64,000 nucleotides of DNA, taken from Ceratotherium simum simum. Taxonomy: Eukaryota > Chordata > Mammalia > Perissodactyla > Rhinocerotidae. The notes beneath the pieces were generated by a model that did no database searches, was not told the origin of the DNA, and saw nothing but the letters and a program-made list of their open reading frames with translations. The DNA lies in contig NW_004454178.1 in the NCBI RefSeq assembly GCF_000283155.1, positions 1,295,888-1,359,887 on the forward strand, given 5' to 3'. The position numbers were made by a program, and so were the translations under genes. This document shows, in pieces, positions 1-13,439 of this stretch. The number at the start of each line of letters is the position of its first letter. Positions within the stretch are counted from its first letter, which is position 1.

Positions 1-605
1 GACACTCCTTACTGGCTGCTGAATCAGTGCCTTACTGTGCATAGGCACTTTACATTTACTATTTCACCTGATTATCTCCAGAACTCTTTAAGGAGACCAA
101 AGTAGAGGAATCTGAATCACAGAGCTAAAAATAACCTTAACTTTTACTCAAGGTCACAGAGCAGCCCATGGCTGTAACACAAGTAAGTCCAGAATCTCTG
201 CTCCTTCACCAAAGGAACAGAACAATGTGAGGAAATTCCATTCACATTATACGATAAGGATTATACCTCAAACCTACAAAAATCATAAAATCCTCTTATT
301 TTCCTTTCCAAAGGAAACTGACTTTTAAAAAAAAACCTCTAATGCACACTAGTCTCTCAACCAAAGTTATTTTTAAAGCATATCAGTAATGTCATTATGA
401 ATAAGCTATTGCCTACATTTTTGGACGGAAAGGAAAAGGAGCAAGTCGAATATATATTTAAAATAACAACGGTAGTGGAAATGGCTAATAAAAGGGCTTT
501 CCAATTTCCTAAAACAATTACATTCCTTCACAGCTAAACTTCCTGATCAGATGGAAGGAATTCGTTTTTCTTATCAGGAACATAAACTTAAAAAAAAAAA
601 AAATA

Positions 606-835
606 GGGCCGGCCCCGTGGCTTAGCGGTTAAGTGCGCGCGCTCCGCTGGTGGCGGCCCCGGTTCAGATCCCGGGTGCGCATCGACGCACCACTTCTCCG
701 GCCATGCTGGGTCCGCGTCCCACATGCAGCAACTAGAAGGATGTGCAGCTATGACAGACAACTATCTACTGGGGCTTTGGGGGAGGGGGGAGGAATAAAT
801 AAATAAAATCTTAAAAAAAAAAAAGAATAGAAGGC
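606..835 (+). repeat. ERE-type SINE (tRNA-derived, perissodactyl)
   Basis: It begins GGCCGGCCCCGTGGCTTAGC, has a tRNA-like B-box region (GGTTCAGATCC), the ERE body (GCAACTAGAAGGATGTGCAG, CTACTGGGGCTTTGG) and an A-rich tail. A-rich flanks ending in AATAG on both sides suggest a target duplication. It lies in a KANSL1L intron. Confidence 0.93.
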
Positions 836-2819
836 ATCTATAATAATATAATTTAAGATTTTTAAGTTAAATATATTTTACTATCAATTTTAAAGTTGCA
901 AATGTTAAATATTATAATAATTACTTTTAAACGTCCATATTTTGGCACATATTCATTCATTCATTCATTCACTGAATACACACGCATGCTGGTTCTGAGA
1001 CGTATAAGGCACAGTTTGTGGTCAGTTTGATACTAGAGACAAAGGAAGAAAACGGGGGTAAAAATCAGATAAAGATAAACTACAGAATGGAAGAAGAAAA
1101 AATAGAGAGAGAGAAATTTCAGATTGCCAACCCCAATTTTTGTATCTTCACAACTACATATACAAACACAGAAAAATTCATTCATTCACTCAACAAACAC
1201 CAAACAGCCACTAACAAGCAGAGAGTGCTTGGCAGTGCCCACACAGTGACAGAAAGAGCAGCGCTTGTCCTGAAGTTGTTAAAATTAAGTTGAAGTAACA
1301 TTAGTATTTGCCACCGTAGATATTATGACTTAAGTTGAGAAGTCTATTCATATTCCGGAGAGATAATGAAAATAATTTAATTGTGTTAGCACTCACTTCA
1401 AAATTTAGATCCACAAAATGCACCTTTTTACCTATTTTATGTTTAATTCTGAACTTTATTCAGAATTTAAAAATATTCATCTACATTTGAAAAATGCACT
1501 TTCAGAAGTGGAACAAGAAAATAAAAATAAACTTTAAAGAAAAAAATTAACTTTATCAGGATAAATGTTTTAAATTATAAAATGAATTTAACAACTTGAA
1601 ACAGAATTCCAATTTAAAGAAACAAACTATTTTTATACTCACATCAAAAGATACAAATAATTAATGCTGTGTTATTTGTTCAAAATTCAATGTCAAAATT
1701 AATAAAATGTTGAGAAACAATCTTTCCCACAAGAAATCTATTAGCATTAGTAAAGACATTAAAAATAAACAAAATTTAATATTTAATTTTTGGGGAGGTA
1801 TATAAAATCAAGAAATGTTGAATAGAGTTCAAACGGCAAAATACGAACCAACAAACAAAAAAATCTACACAATTATCAAATAATTCAGTGAATTAAATAA
1901 TTCAAAGAGTTATTATATAAATTTAGTAATATCGATTTGAATTGATCAGATGAGTATAATCTTAGAACAAAGAGTATTTGACCTCTAGAAATTCAGATAT
2001 GAGCTTTAACAAGCAGGCATCATAAGATTAAATGGTCAATAATGCAAGAGGCTAGAAGTATATCTTAAAGAACATTAAACTTCTTAGATTCATTATTTTC
2101 CTAAAATGTATGTCTAGCATCCCTGAAGCCCTTCAAGTTGATTATAGGGAAAAAAAGACAGAAGGAGAAATAAGCTTTCCAAGCCTGAACCCAATTTTTT
2201 CCCGGCTACTTTACTTTAATTTTCCTCAATATACTGGCAAAGTTGACAAGAAAAGAGATGAGATGTACATTGCTTGATGCTTTGTATAAAAATTTTTTTC
2301 AATAACTTGAATTTCAGCAACTGTGTATGTTTTATACAAATGTCTGAACTCAGTGTTCTCTCACTAAACTCAAGGAGTAAGTGAAAATCTTAAAACAAAA
2401 TGTTTTGAGCAATCAATAATTAGATCCTTGATATATAAGAGATTTTTTTAAAGTATAAAATGTGGTTTCCACCCTTATTAGGTGTTGAGTTATTAAGACT
2501 AATAGATACACCAGCAAATCATATAGGACAAACTATGATTTAATGATAAATGGTATGGCAGACTAAGTGCTGTAGATCAATGAAAGAGAATACTGATGAA
2601 AGTCAGTCTAAGAAGACGTGATTTTCTTATTTCTGTTTCTAGCTTAAAAGAAGCAAACGTGCCCATTAGCTCTTCTCAACGACAAAAAAGTAAATCATTT
2701 ACTAAATTTATCTACTAAATTTTATTAAATTGAATTACTTCAAAAGCATTATAAATAGAAAAATTGGTAAATTTCTGGACTTCTTTCAGAACACAAGTGC
2801 TTAATAATTCTTGTGGCTA

Positions 2820-3090
2820 GGAGCATCAACCACATAGTGCTGACAACGTTGCGCGGCGCCACAGGAAGAGCCTGGGTCTGAAGTCACACGTGGGCAGAAT
2901 CCTGGCTCTACCCCTTACTCGGCTGTTTGACCAGGGGCAAGTTACTTAACCATGCTGAGCCTATTTCTTCTTCAGTGAAACACAGATAACAACTACCACC
3001 TACCACGGGTGTTGAAAGGATTAAATAATATATCATATGTAAAGGAAACAGCACAATGCCAGGCAGAAAAATAATATCTGCTGACAACTG
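2820..3090 (+). repeat. MIR SINE
   Basis: The core reads GACCAGGGGCAAGTTACTTA ... CTGAGCCT ... GTTGAAAGGATTAAATAATA, typical of a MIR with diverged sequence. Confidence 0.75.
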
Positions 3091-3434
3091 TTAGCTCCCA
3101 CATTCAAACATATTTCAAACACAGCGATAACAGAACACAGAAGACTGGAATGCTCACTTTGCTTCACATTTTATCCTCACTATAAAAATTAGTATAATAC
3201 TGACCTTCTATTTATTAGTAAAAATTAATGTATTCAGCTTCTAATTCCATAATGATTCTTATTCATCTCTGAAAATTTGATAAAAATGATGGACCTCCTC
3301 CTCCCAAAATACCACAGATATGTACACAGTATTTTGCACCAATTTAGAGACATTAACAGATTCCCTGAAAGCTAGATTTAAAACTATGTTTTATCTGGCT
3401 ATTTAAATAAAATTCAAATTAAATAAAATTAAAA

Positions 3435-3570
3435 ATTCAGTTCCTCAGTTGCACTGGCCACATTTCAAGCGCTCAATAGCCACACGAGGCTAGTGCCTAC
3501 CGGAAAACACAGATAAAGAACATTTCCATCCCCTCAGAAACTTCTATCAGATAGAGCTGTTCTGGAGAGT
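3435..3570 (+). repeat. DNA-transposon-like fragment related to 14385-14705
   Basis: It shares CCACATTTCAAG, GCTCAATAG and CCACA..GGCTAGTG with the better preserved element at 14385-14705. Confidence 0.5.
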
Positions 3571-3629
3571 TAACAAGGTTCGAAAAGTAAAACTATTTTT
3601 CTTTGTGTTTTTGTTTTGTTTTTTTAAAT

Positions 3630-3745
3630 ATCTAGATACCTCTCTTTGAAGCAGATTCCTAGAGGCTGCGAATATTTTGCCCACAACTGAACCTCTAGGG
3701 TCCAGCACATAATAAGCATTCAATGGGTATCTAATAGCTGACATT
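3630..3745 (-). repeat. MIR/L2-like 3' fragment
   Basis: Read in reverse it gives the GAATGCTTATTATGTGCTGG type of block common to ancient MIR/L2 tails. Short and diverged. Confidence 0.45.
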
Positions 3746-4294
3746 ATAATTTTGTTTTGGTTATATTAATCTAGCAAAAATTGACTAAATTGGTAAAGAC
3801 CAGAGCTGAAAGCTGTGAATACAACAAGTATAATAGTTTGAAAAAAAGAAAAAAGTAGCAGGTCAATTTATACGTACTCTCAACTGATAAACTCCTGAAG
3901 TCAATGAGAGCTCCCTATGTGTAGACTAAATTTTTTGAGTTTTAGCTACACATATTGGCTAGATCGCTTGATCAAAATTTTCAGGCTTGTCCATAGCCTA
4001 TTGTACTCAAGAACAGAAAAAATGCTTACTTAAAGCTAATTAGCCTTTATTATTCCTGTATGGGTTTTTCCTAGATAGAGCAGTTGAGTAACTTATTTTT
4101 AAATAATATGTATATATTCACACACATTAGTGTAACAAATGAAACATTTTAAAAACTCACCAAAGTTTTATAACTTAAAGATTATGGCATTAAGATTTTA
4201 GAAAATCTATTTCCTTTTAACATATCTTGAAACGAAGACAAAATTGCCACTATATACAGAAAAAGAAAAGGTCTAATAATAATTTTGCACTTAC

Positions 4295-5382
4295 ACTGCC
4301 ACATTTTTTCTAATGGTATATTCATCCAAATCATCATCAGAGCTGCTATCAGTTGCGTCAGAATCCAGACCCTCTTCAACATGAGACAACAGCCCTGTAG
4401 CAGACAGTGCAAATCTTTGGATTTCTGCAGCTGTACACCGTGCAAAGCCATTTTTTGTATCATTCCACAATTTATTCTCTGCAGTCAATATGTTGACATC
4501 TGGCTTCGTTTCAGTGCATTTAGGTACACGGTTATCCAACACTGTGGTGGGTTCATGAAAGATCTTCATTTGGGGGAGCTGATGTTTCACAGAAAATTTC
4601 ATTTGCTGATCATAGTGCTTGACAACATGCTTTGCCAGGAGCATCTGCAAATGTTTCTGAGTTCTTCTCGCCTGGCTGAGTAAAATTTTCTGTTTGCTTA
4701 CACAGTGAAGTAGACGAGCCTTCACTTCCTCCTCTTTTTCAGCAGCTGAGGAGCTCACAGGCACATCTGAGTGGCCAGGCCCAATGTTCTTTTGAGCACA
4801 GTGCAAGAAATCCTTTTTAATCTCAGCATCGGTAACTTTACCCAAAAGTACATTCTTTTGGTACCATTTACAGTTTTGCAGTTGTACTTTATCTACATTA
4901 GTGTCTTTGGTTATATTTGAATCCAAAACAATATGTCCATCTGTCATGCACTGGCGTGTGGTATCTGACAGAGGGTCCTTCCTGATGAACTCTTCAGAAT
5001 GAGAATGACAGACTTTACTGAGCTGAATGTTGCTGCCATTGCACAGTATGTTTTTCAGCGTATTGCAGTTGGGTTCCTCTAATTTCTTCTGTTTATAATT
5101 CTCATTGTATTTATTTAATGTAGAATTAGAACTCATTAAAAGAACTGTCTGATAATGCTTTGAAGACTGAGGGGAGCCAAAATGTTTTAAATTCACAAAA
5201 TTAGTGTTAAGAGCAGGTTCAGGAGGCGGAAAGCCCAGCATCTGAGAGAAGCTGTCTCCCTTCAGCTTCTCATCTACCGTTCTTGGACCTTCCACGCACA
5301 GCATCTTGTCCGACTCCATGGTCCTTGAGAAAGATGAAAAGCAGATACCCTTTGTCGCTGCCTCCCTCAGGGCTGGGGTCAT
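4295..5382 (-). CDS. KANSL1L: KANSL1L first coding exon (N-terminal 362 codons plus 2 bases)
   Basis: The exon encodes the N-terminus of KANSL1L, a paralogue of KANSL1, the scaffold of the nuclear NSL histone-acetyltransferase complex around KAT8/MOF. I recognise it from its start (MTPALREA...), from blocks such as FVNLKHFGSPQSSKHYQTV, and from the basic helical stretch at residues about 217-260 (KARLLHCVSKQKILLSQARR), which resembles the KANSL1 region. Residues 337-356 are acidic and Ser/Asp-rich (DSDATDSSSDDDLDEY). The reading frame is open for the whole exon. The apparent TAA just after residue 363 lies inside a GTAAGT donor (intron begins at 4294 reading leftwards), so translation continues in the next exon, outside the window. 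The ATG at 5382-5380 is the first in frame and gives the known N-terminus. An acceptor CAG is visible at about 5391-5393, eight bases upstream of the ATG; other AGs nearby are possible. No breaks are seen. What the protein does in NSL complexes is less well known than for KANSL1. Confidence 0.93.
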
Positions 5383-6199
5383 GGCGAATCCTGCAGATAA
5401 TTACTGGAAACCTAAAATAATGTAAAAATAAACGATCAAATATCTAGAAAAAAGTTTTATGCTTATACTTTTTCCATGGGCAACATTTTCAATGTTTCTG
5501 ATTACAAAGTGAATGGAACCAAACTCCTCCTTTATTTCCCACCTCCTAACATCACCTCTGCTCTTTCCTAGCTCATAAGGAATTCAACAAGAACTAAGCT
5601 ATTTTTCACTCAGACCATGAGCCTAATACCCCAAACTCCAATTAAAGCTGCATGCTACCTAGCACAAGAAACGTTAGACAAATATGTGTGGGTGTAACTA
5701 CATCTCAAGATTCCATTTTTTTGCACAATGTTTAGTGAGAGTCAAAAGAAAAAAATTCCAACCTGGGAATAATACTTGAAAATGTGACTCAATCTCATAC
5801 TTGCAGCCAAAAGTCAGAATTACTTATCTTTATAAAATATAATAAATTGCTCAAAATCTCTATTTCTCAATTTAAACTTCACAATCTGAACAGTATTAAT
5901 AACAATGACTAAAATATGCTAAATAATGTAAGTGAACTACAAACAAAAAAGTATATAACTTCACAGCCATGAAAAGTAATGATAGTGAAAACTTGCCTAA
6001 TCTGCAATGTGCAAAAGTTTTTCCTGAAAAAGCATCTATAATAATGTTTTCCCTTCTGACAAATGCTGATTCTTTGCAAAGACAAACAAATGATCAAAAA
6101 GAAAAAAAAGGCACAAAATTTTCTATGCAATTAAAAGAAAAAACACACCCAGGGTTAAAAACAAGTGATAGACTAGGAGACAATAGCTGTAACATGTAA

Positions 6200-6930
6200 T
6201 AGACAAAGAATTAGTATCTAGAATATATAAAGAACTCATACAAATGGGAAAGGATACAGCAGTCAGGCACTTCATAGATTATGGCATCCAGATGGTCATT
6301 AAACATATACTCAGTCTCACCAGTAATGAGGGAAATGTAGATTAATAAAGCAAGACACCAGTTTCCCAACCCCCAAGTTGAAAAGAATGTTTTAAGTCTG
6401 AAAATATGACCTATCATGGGAATGTGGATAAGTAAGATTTCTCACATCTCTTTGGACTATAAATTGATTCAGGAATTTGACAATAATGTAGAAAATGTTT
6501 GTCACAGGTGCACAAGAGAGCAGTGTTTCTAACAGCAGAACATTATTTCAAAGCAACCTAGATATCTAATAACAACAGAATGGATAATAAAACATGATGG
6601 AATACTAACTAGATAGCAGTTAAAAAAGAATGACCTAGATCTATATGTATCAATATGGACCCACCTCAAAAACAGTATAAAGTTAAAAAAACAGTGCAGA
6701 ATATATGTAGTGTGGTACCATACAAACAAAATACAAACACAAAACCATGTTTATGTATGTACATATATGTGCATCTGTGTGTTTATGTGTTTATAACAAT
6801 AAAAAATGAACCAGAAAAATACCCACCAAATTTGTAACAGTAGTTGCATCAAGTAAGTTCCATGAAACAGAACTAGTGGTGCTTTAAGAGCAGTTGAGTT
6901 TTAACTACAAAATTTTATTACTTGGGGGGA
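6200..6930 (+). repeat. L1 3' fragment
   Basis: It reads TAGAATATATAAAGAACTCA, later AGGAATTTGACAATAATG and CAACCTAGATATCTAATAAC, the usual order of the 3' part of old L1 elements. No open frame of note. Confidence 0.65.
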
Positions 6931-7389
6931 AAAGACTAAATGCAAAATGAACAAATGTTAATGGCTGTTAATTTTGTGTAATAAAAATACAAATTTTTGC
7001 CTTCTTTATACTTTACTGCATAATGTCTCAAAAAAAAATGTAGAGATTTCTGTATAATCCTCTCCCCAATTCTGTATGTCTCAAAATTTATAGTTTTATA
7101 TAATGTCTCAAAAATAATAAATCCTATAAAACAGATTCTCATTTATCCCAAAACCAAAAAAAAAAAAACCAGGAAAATAAAAATACCCAGATTATTGGGA
7201 GATAAATATATCCTAATATATATATATCCCTATATATATATATTTTTTTACACTCTGCTTTTATGAGAAATAGAAAAATAATTATAAAACAAGCTAGCAC
7301 TGAGAATTCTTTTTTCAAGATTCAATCTGTCACTTGATCAACTCAATGACCTATTATCTTACAATCTATAAACATCTATAATAGTATTT

Positions 7390-7628
7390 TTTTTGTGTGT
7401 GTGAGGAAGATCGGCCCTGAGCTAACATCTGCCAATCCTCCTCTTTTTGCTGAGGAAGACTGGCCCTGGGCTAAATCCATGCCCATCTTCCTCCACTTTA
7501 TATGGGACGCTGCCACAGCATGGCTCGACAAGCGGTGCATCAGTGCGCGCACGGGATCCAAACCGGTGAACCCCGGGCCGCTGCAGCAGAGCGCACGCAC
7601 TTAACCTCTTGTGCCACCAGTCCAGCCC
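7390..7628 (-). repeat. ERE-type SINE with 14-bp target duplication
   Basis: Reverse-oriented ERE: T-rich tail, then GAGGAAGATCGGCCCTGAGC and GCTAACATCTGCCAATCCTC, ending at the head (CACCAGTCCAGCCC). The direct repeat CTATAATAGTATTT flanks it at 7376-7389 and 7629-7642, so the edges are exact. Confidence 0.93.
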
Positions 7629-8046
7629 CTATAATAGTATTTAGATAACTACATTGCTCTCTAAGGGAAACTGCCTCAATCATAGTTCTCGCTGATGAGG
7701 TAGTCATATTTAAAATACTAGACTCTGTCCCCTCCCTACCCACTTTCTCCCTCTCAAAAATTTGAACAGGGTGCAAAGTGCAGAAGGGTGCAGCAAGGGC
7801 AGAAGGTGAAATGTCAGGAGGCAGTAGAGTTCATCTCAGGCCCTGGATAAACTAAGGATCACGGAAAACCAAAGATAAGAGGTAGAGGAAAGATACACAG
7901 ATGAATAGTTAAGAACTAGAGTTGGTAGCAAAAGGAGAAGGAAAAGAACGGTAGAGATTGAGAGTGGTTAAGGCACATTTATGGAGGAGAACTAGAATAA
8001 AACATACTCACACAAAAACTCTGGTGAGATCTCTAGGGCTTACTTG

Positions 8047-8585
8047 GTATGATAGGCAGCTTCTAAAATGATCTTAATAATTCCCATCTCCTGGTTTTCA
8101 TGCCCTTGTGTAATCCTCTCCTCTTGAGTATAAACTGGATTTAGTGACTTGCGTCTAGCAAACAGAACGAAGCAGAGGTGATGAGCTGTCACTTCCGAGA
8201 TTAGGTTACAAAGAGACTATAGCTTCCATCTTGTCACTCTATCTCACTCTCTCTCTCTCCCACTCAGGGATGCCAGCTGCCATGTTGCGAGCTGGAAAGA
8301 CCTACATGGCAAAGTACTAATGTTTCCAGCCAACAGACAGCAATGACCAAAAGCCTGCCAAGAGCCACGTGAGTGATCTGAGAAGCAGATCCTTCCCCAG
8401 TCAAGCCTTCAGATGACTCCAGCCCCAGCCAATAACTTGACTGCTGCCTTGTGAGAAAGCTTGAGCCAGAGGCACTCAGCTAAGCCACGACTAGATTCCA
8501 GAGCCACAGAAACTATAAAATAAATGCTTTAAGCCATTAAATTTGAATGTAGTTTGTTACCTTGCAATAGATAACTAATACACCT
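8047..8585 (+). repeat. MLT1-type LTR (ERVL-MaLR)
   Basis: It contains the ordered blocks CACTTCCGAGATTAGGTTAC, CTCTCTCTCTCTCCCACTCA, GCCAGCTGCCATGTTG, CATGGCAAAGTACTAATGTT, AGCCACGTGAGTGATCTG and AACTATAAAATAAATGCTTT, ending AATAGATAACTAATACA. This is the familiar layout of MLT1-like LTRs. It looks like a solo LTR. Confidence 0.75.
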
Positions 8586-8999
8586 GGATACGAAGACTTT
8601 TGGGTTCTAGTCTCTGGAAGGCCCAGCCATATCACAGTTCCTATTCTAGGATTTCCAAGAAGTTCCTCTGTATTCTATTTCCAAGTGTACCATTATAAAA
8701 AATCTTAGCCTGAAAGTCTCTCTACTCTGCAACCAAAGAAACTCATAAAACTAGATGTCTCCTGTAAATAAGAAAAGTTTTAATTATGTTCATATAGTTT
8801 TAGCATAAAACATAAGGGCATTAATTCCAATTTTTAACATTTTTTAAATATGTAATCACTGTGTACAACAATGTTTCCTGATTATTCTAAACTCTACTAC
8901 TTCTGACAACCTCCATATTATGTAAATAACTACACTTATCACTAACACTCCTAAGATCTACAAAAGCTTAGATTGTTGACTATTTTGCTAACTACTATA

Positions 9000-9580
9000 T
9001 TATCAACATTAAAAAGTATCTGACATATAGCAGATGCTCAATGAATATCTGGTGAATGAATAAGTGGTTGCCATTACACTTAGCATAAAATCATGGCCTA
9101 GAATCATGGTCTACATTATCAGGCCCCCGACTACTTTGCCTTCTACAACTGTCTCCATAGACTACTACACTCCAGAAACACAGGCCTGTGCCATTCTTGA
9201 AACACACCAAGCGAGTCCCTGCTTCAGGGACTTTGTGCCTGCAATCCTCTCAGCCTGGAACAATTTCCCACAAATGAGACTGCTGGCTCCCTCACTGCAC
9301 TCACGTTTCTGCTCTACAGTCATCTCATCAGAGTCCTGCCTTGACCAATATATTTAAAATAGCTTTGGCCTCTCACTTCACGGCTCTCCACTCCCTTACA
9401 CCGCTTCATTGTTCCTCATGGCACTAACCGCTACCTGACATTTTATTACATTCTAGGAGGAATAGAGTTTAAGGGAAGAACTCTATTTTGTTCAATGTTC
9501 TAATCCCAGCACTTAAAACAATGCCTGGTACACAATAATTGTCAGATATTTGTTGACTGAATTAATAAACAAGTGAGTCA
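9000..9580 (+). repeat. L2 LINE 3' fragment
   Basis: It reads ATCATGGTCTACATTATCAG, then the decayed C-terminal end of the L2 ORF (GAAACACACCAAGCGAGTCC, CTGCTTCAGGGACTTTGTGC, CAGCCTGGAACAATTTCC), and later ACAATGCCTGGTACACAATA. The open frame at 9064-9357 is this remnant. Confidence 0.75.
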
Positions 9581-9689
9581 TGATCTTTAAAGGTGTTCCA
9601 GGATTTAGGTAGTAATAAGTAGTAACAACACCTAGTTCAATTATTATTTTTAAAATAATGTTATAAACACAGCAACATATAAAAAGAAG

Positions 9690-11080
9690 AGTATGTCACA
9701 ACCAAGTGTGGCTTTTTCCATAAATGCAAGACTGGTTCAACATTAAAAAAATTAATTATTGAAATTCACTGTATCAAAAGACTAAAAAAGAAAAAATATG
9801 ATCTCAACAGACGAAGAAAAAGCATTCAACAAAATCCAATAACCGTTCAGGATTACAAGAAACAACTCAGCAAATTAGGAAAAGGAGGGAAATTGTTTAA
9901 CCTGATGAAGAGCACATGCACAAAAGCCTAGAGACTGCTTCGTAATTAATGATGAAAGACTGAATGTGCCTGCCCTAAGACGGGGAACGAGGCAAGGTGT
10001 CCGTTCTTACCACTCCTATTCATCATCACACTGGAGGTCCGAGCCAGCAGAATAGAAGAAAAAAGAAAGAAAAAGGCATACAGATTGGAAAGTAAAAAGT
10101 AAAACTGTGTCTGTTCCCAGATGACACGACTTGCTACACAGAAAAATCCCAAGAAACTATAAAGAAGCTCCTAGATTTAATGAGTTTACTAAGGTAGCAG
10201 ATATAAGATCAAGAAAGAAAAATCACTTTATATTTCTATACACTAGAAACTAAAAATTGGAAGTAGAAATTTTTTAAAGAGTATTAATTCCAATAACTCC
10301 CAAAACATGAAATACTTAGGTATAAATCTAACAAAATATGTGCAGGATCTATATGCTGGAACAAACACTCATGAAAAAAATCAAAGAAGACCTAAATAAA
10401 TAGAATGATACACTGCGTTCATGGGTTAGATGTTAGATGTAACAACACTGTTAGAATATTAATTCTTCTTAAACTGATGTATAGATTCAACACAATCCCA
10501 ATCAAAATCTTAGCAGGATTTTTTGTTGATATCAACAAGGTGATTCAAAAATTTATATGAAAAGGGAAAAGAACTAAAATAGCCATAACAAAAAAAAGAA
10601 GAAAGCTGAAGGACCCATACTACCTATCTACTCACAACAGTCACACTAAGTGTGGCATTGGCAAAAGAATGGACACACAGATCCATGGAAAGACTAGAGA
10701 GCTCCGAAACAGACTCACACAAGTACAGGCAATCGCTTTCTGACAAAGAGGTAACAGCAAGGCAGTGCAGAAAGACTCATTTTCCACAAGTGTTTCTGGA
10801 ACCACAGGACATACGTATGCAAAAAACTGAGCCTTAACCCATACCTCATACCTTATATAAAAATGGTCACACCCATCAGAATGCATGATAGACCTAAATG
10901 TAAAACCTAAAAGCATAAAACTTCTAGAAAAAACAAGGGGAAAAAATCTTTGTGATATTGGGTTAGGCACAGATTTTTTAGATATGATACCAAAAACATG
11001 ACGCATAAAAAATTGATAAATTGGACTTCCTCAACATTAGAATAAATATTAAATAAACTAAGTATTAAAGTATGCTTTAA
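9690..11080 (+). repeat. L1 fragment, ORF2 3' region
   Basis: It reads GCAAGACTGGTTCAACATTA, ACTGTATCAAAAGACTAAAA, AGATGACACGACTTGC, ATTCAACACAATCCCAATCA and AAAACTTCTAGAAAAAACAA in the order of L1 ORF2. The frame is broken many times, so it is inactive. Confidence 0.85.
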
Positions 11081-11759
11081 ACAACAATTTGGGAGCCTTT
11101 GACATATATGCAGAAGATATATGTTCAGGAGTTGGTGGAACTCAGATGTGCATACTCCTGAAAGTCATTGAATTTACAATTCAGGTTAACTCTGAATAAT
11201 GGTTTTGACCATTATACAGTTTTAAATTGTAATTATTATTGATTATGTATTATTTCACTTTTATGCATAATGGACAACTAGTTAGAGGTAGAATGCATAA
11301 GGAAAGGAATACTGATTTGAGATCATAAAATAATGAATAATTCTGCGAATTTACTTCAAGATATCTCCAATAGTTCCATAAGCTGTGTTCCACATGATTA
11401 CAATTATTTTATAGCACTTAAAGGTTCCTCCGGTATTTCAGAAGCCAATTTTAAAAACAAGACAGTTAGAATAACTAGCTACAAGTAAAGACATCTGGTT
11501 TTCATTTGGGTATAAAGAGTATCCATACCACAACATATTATTTAAAGTGCTTATGAATGGCAGCTAAAAACCTATTTCCACTTGTAAAAATAAAACAAAA
11601 TAAAAATTTTCCAAAAATTATGGAAATAAACCAGTTGACTTTTTTTAAAGCAGAAAATGAAGAAATGGCCAACATTGAGTCATAAATGTAGGTTTGTCTA
11701 TTTTTGGAAGAAGCTAGATTTTAACCTCCACTTATATATTCAATCTAAAACCAAACTTT

Positions 11760-12870
11760 CGATAATTCATATTTATTGAGCAACGTGTAATAGATACTAT
11801 CCTAGATACTAGACGATGGCAGTGAATGTGAAAAATAAGGTTTCTACTCTCACAGAGCTTACATTCTAGCAAATGGTAGATATAGAATAAATACACAAAT
11901 AAGAAAATATCAAGTAAATAAGGGTTCCACAGTGTTTTTATAAAAAGTAAATGAAGTAGAGTTATAGAGCATGACTACATTGGGTTAGGAGTCAATTTAG
12001 ATTTGTAGATGAAAGAAGGCCTCTGTGCGGATGACGTCTGCTCTGAGACCTGAGGTGACAGTAACGAGCTACCCAAGATTTCAGGTAAGAGCCTTCCAGT
12101 AAAAAAAGACAACTAACAGAAAGCTTTAGGGCAGGAATAAATTTGGTTTGTTTATGGAACAAAAATGACAAATATATCTAGAACATAATGACCCAGAGTG
12201 AGAGTAACAGGATATAAGATCAGAGACATAAACAGGGTTCAAACCATAGACATTTTATATAAGTCAAAGGAAAGCCACTGAAGATATTTGGATGAGAGAG
12301 TAAGATGATCTGATTTACATTTTTAAAAAGTTACTCTGGCTGTTCTGTAGAGAAAGATATGTATTGGAGAAAAAATGGAAACAGCTTCCAAGGATAGAAG
12401 CAGGGAGACCAATTAGGAAGCTACGGAAGTAATCTAAACTAGAGATGGTACTGGTGGCTTGGACTAGTGAGGAAGTAGTGGAAATAGAAATAGTGAATCT
12501 AAGATACATTTCAAGGTTGAGATGACAAAACTTTCGACAGCCAGATTTTGCAGGGTTAAGGTCAAGAAGGCAATCAAGTGTGACTCCTAAGTTTTTTGCT
12601 TGAGCAACCGAGTGGTCAATGGCGCTATTTTCTGAAATGGGGCAGACTTGGAAAGACAGAAAGTTGACGGAGAAAAATAAAAAGTTCTGTTTATATGTTG
12701 AGTCTGAAGTGCCTATTGGCCATCCAAGTGGAGGCAGTGGGATAAACAAGCCTAGAGTCCAAGCAAGAAGCCATAGTTAGAGATACTATCTTGGGGAATC
12801 ACTGGCATAAAAATGGTATTCAGAGCCAAAGGACTAGAAGAGTTTACTGAAGGAGAGGGTCTAGGCAAAG
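11760..12870 (-). repeat. L2-type LINE fragment, reverse orientation
   Basis: It reads GGAGACCAATTAGGAAGCTA, GAGATGGTACTGGTGGCTTG and GTGACTCCTAAGTTTTTTGC, which are the reverse complement of conserved L2 ORF2 stretches. The 144-codon minus-strand frame at 12315-12749 is the remnant of L2 protein. Confidence 0.7.
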
Positions 12871-13439
12871 AAGAGAAAGGAGCCCAGGATCAAGCCCTGA
12901 GCGTCACTCACATTTATTTGGGCAAAGGAGGAGGAGCTACAAAAGAGAAAGAGTCCTAAAAGGAGACTTAAAAAGTCTAGTCAGTGAGGTAGAAGGAAAT
13001 TCCAGAGAGTATGGAATTGAGATACCAAAGTGTTTAAAAATATACAAGGAAGACTTGGGCAGCTCTATCAAACGCCACAGTGAGGTTAAATAAAATGAGG
13101 ATAAAGAAATGACAGATGATATATCATTTTCTAAGAAATCTGTTGAAAAGTCTTGCTTTTTCTTAGTTAAAAGTAAATTCAAGAAATACCCAACTCTAGT
13201 CCATTCTAGCCTTCCATGTTGGGGAAGGGCAATACCCAACCTCAGCCCCCTCCAGCCATCCTGTCCCACCTAAGAGAGGGAGAAACTGAGAAGCATTTGT
13301 GAAATTCACAGTCCAGGGGCACAGGCTCTCTAAAATACAGACCTAATCATCAGATTACAGAATGCTTCCCCTACCCCCGCATCTTACTAAAGGCCTACTT
13401 ATGGAGTTCCTTTTACCCAGTACATCATGTCCCCCTCTT

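Larger units (their letters stand above)
1..4294 (-). other. KANSL1L: KANSL1L intron after the first coding exon
   Basis: AT-rich intronic DNA downstream of the donor at 4294. It holds one ERE SINE, MIR fragments and a small DNA-transposon fragment, listed separately. I see no exon-like reading with splice sites. Confidence 0.7.

Noticed and set aside
606..680. tRNA gene suggested by the GGTTCAGATCC box
   Set aside because: It is the tRNA-derived head of an ERE SINE, repeated at six other places.
4285..4683. 132-codon plus-strand frame opposite KANSL1L
   Set aside because: It is the antisense shadow of the KANSL1L exon; no splice or protein support.
12315..12749. 144-codon minus-strand frame as a possible gene
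   Set aside because: Sequence order matches reverse-oriented L2; it is a LINE remnant.
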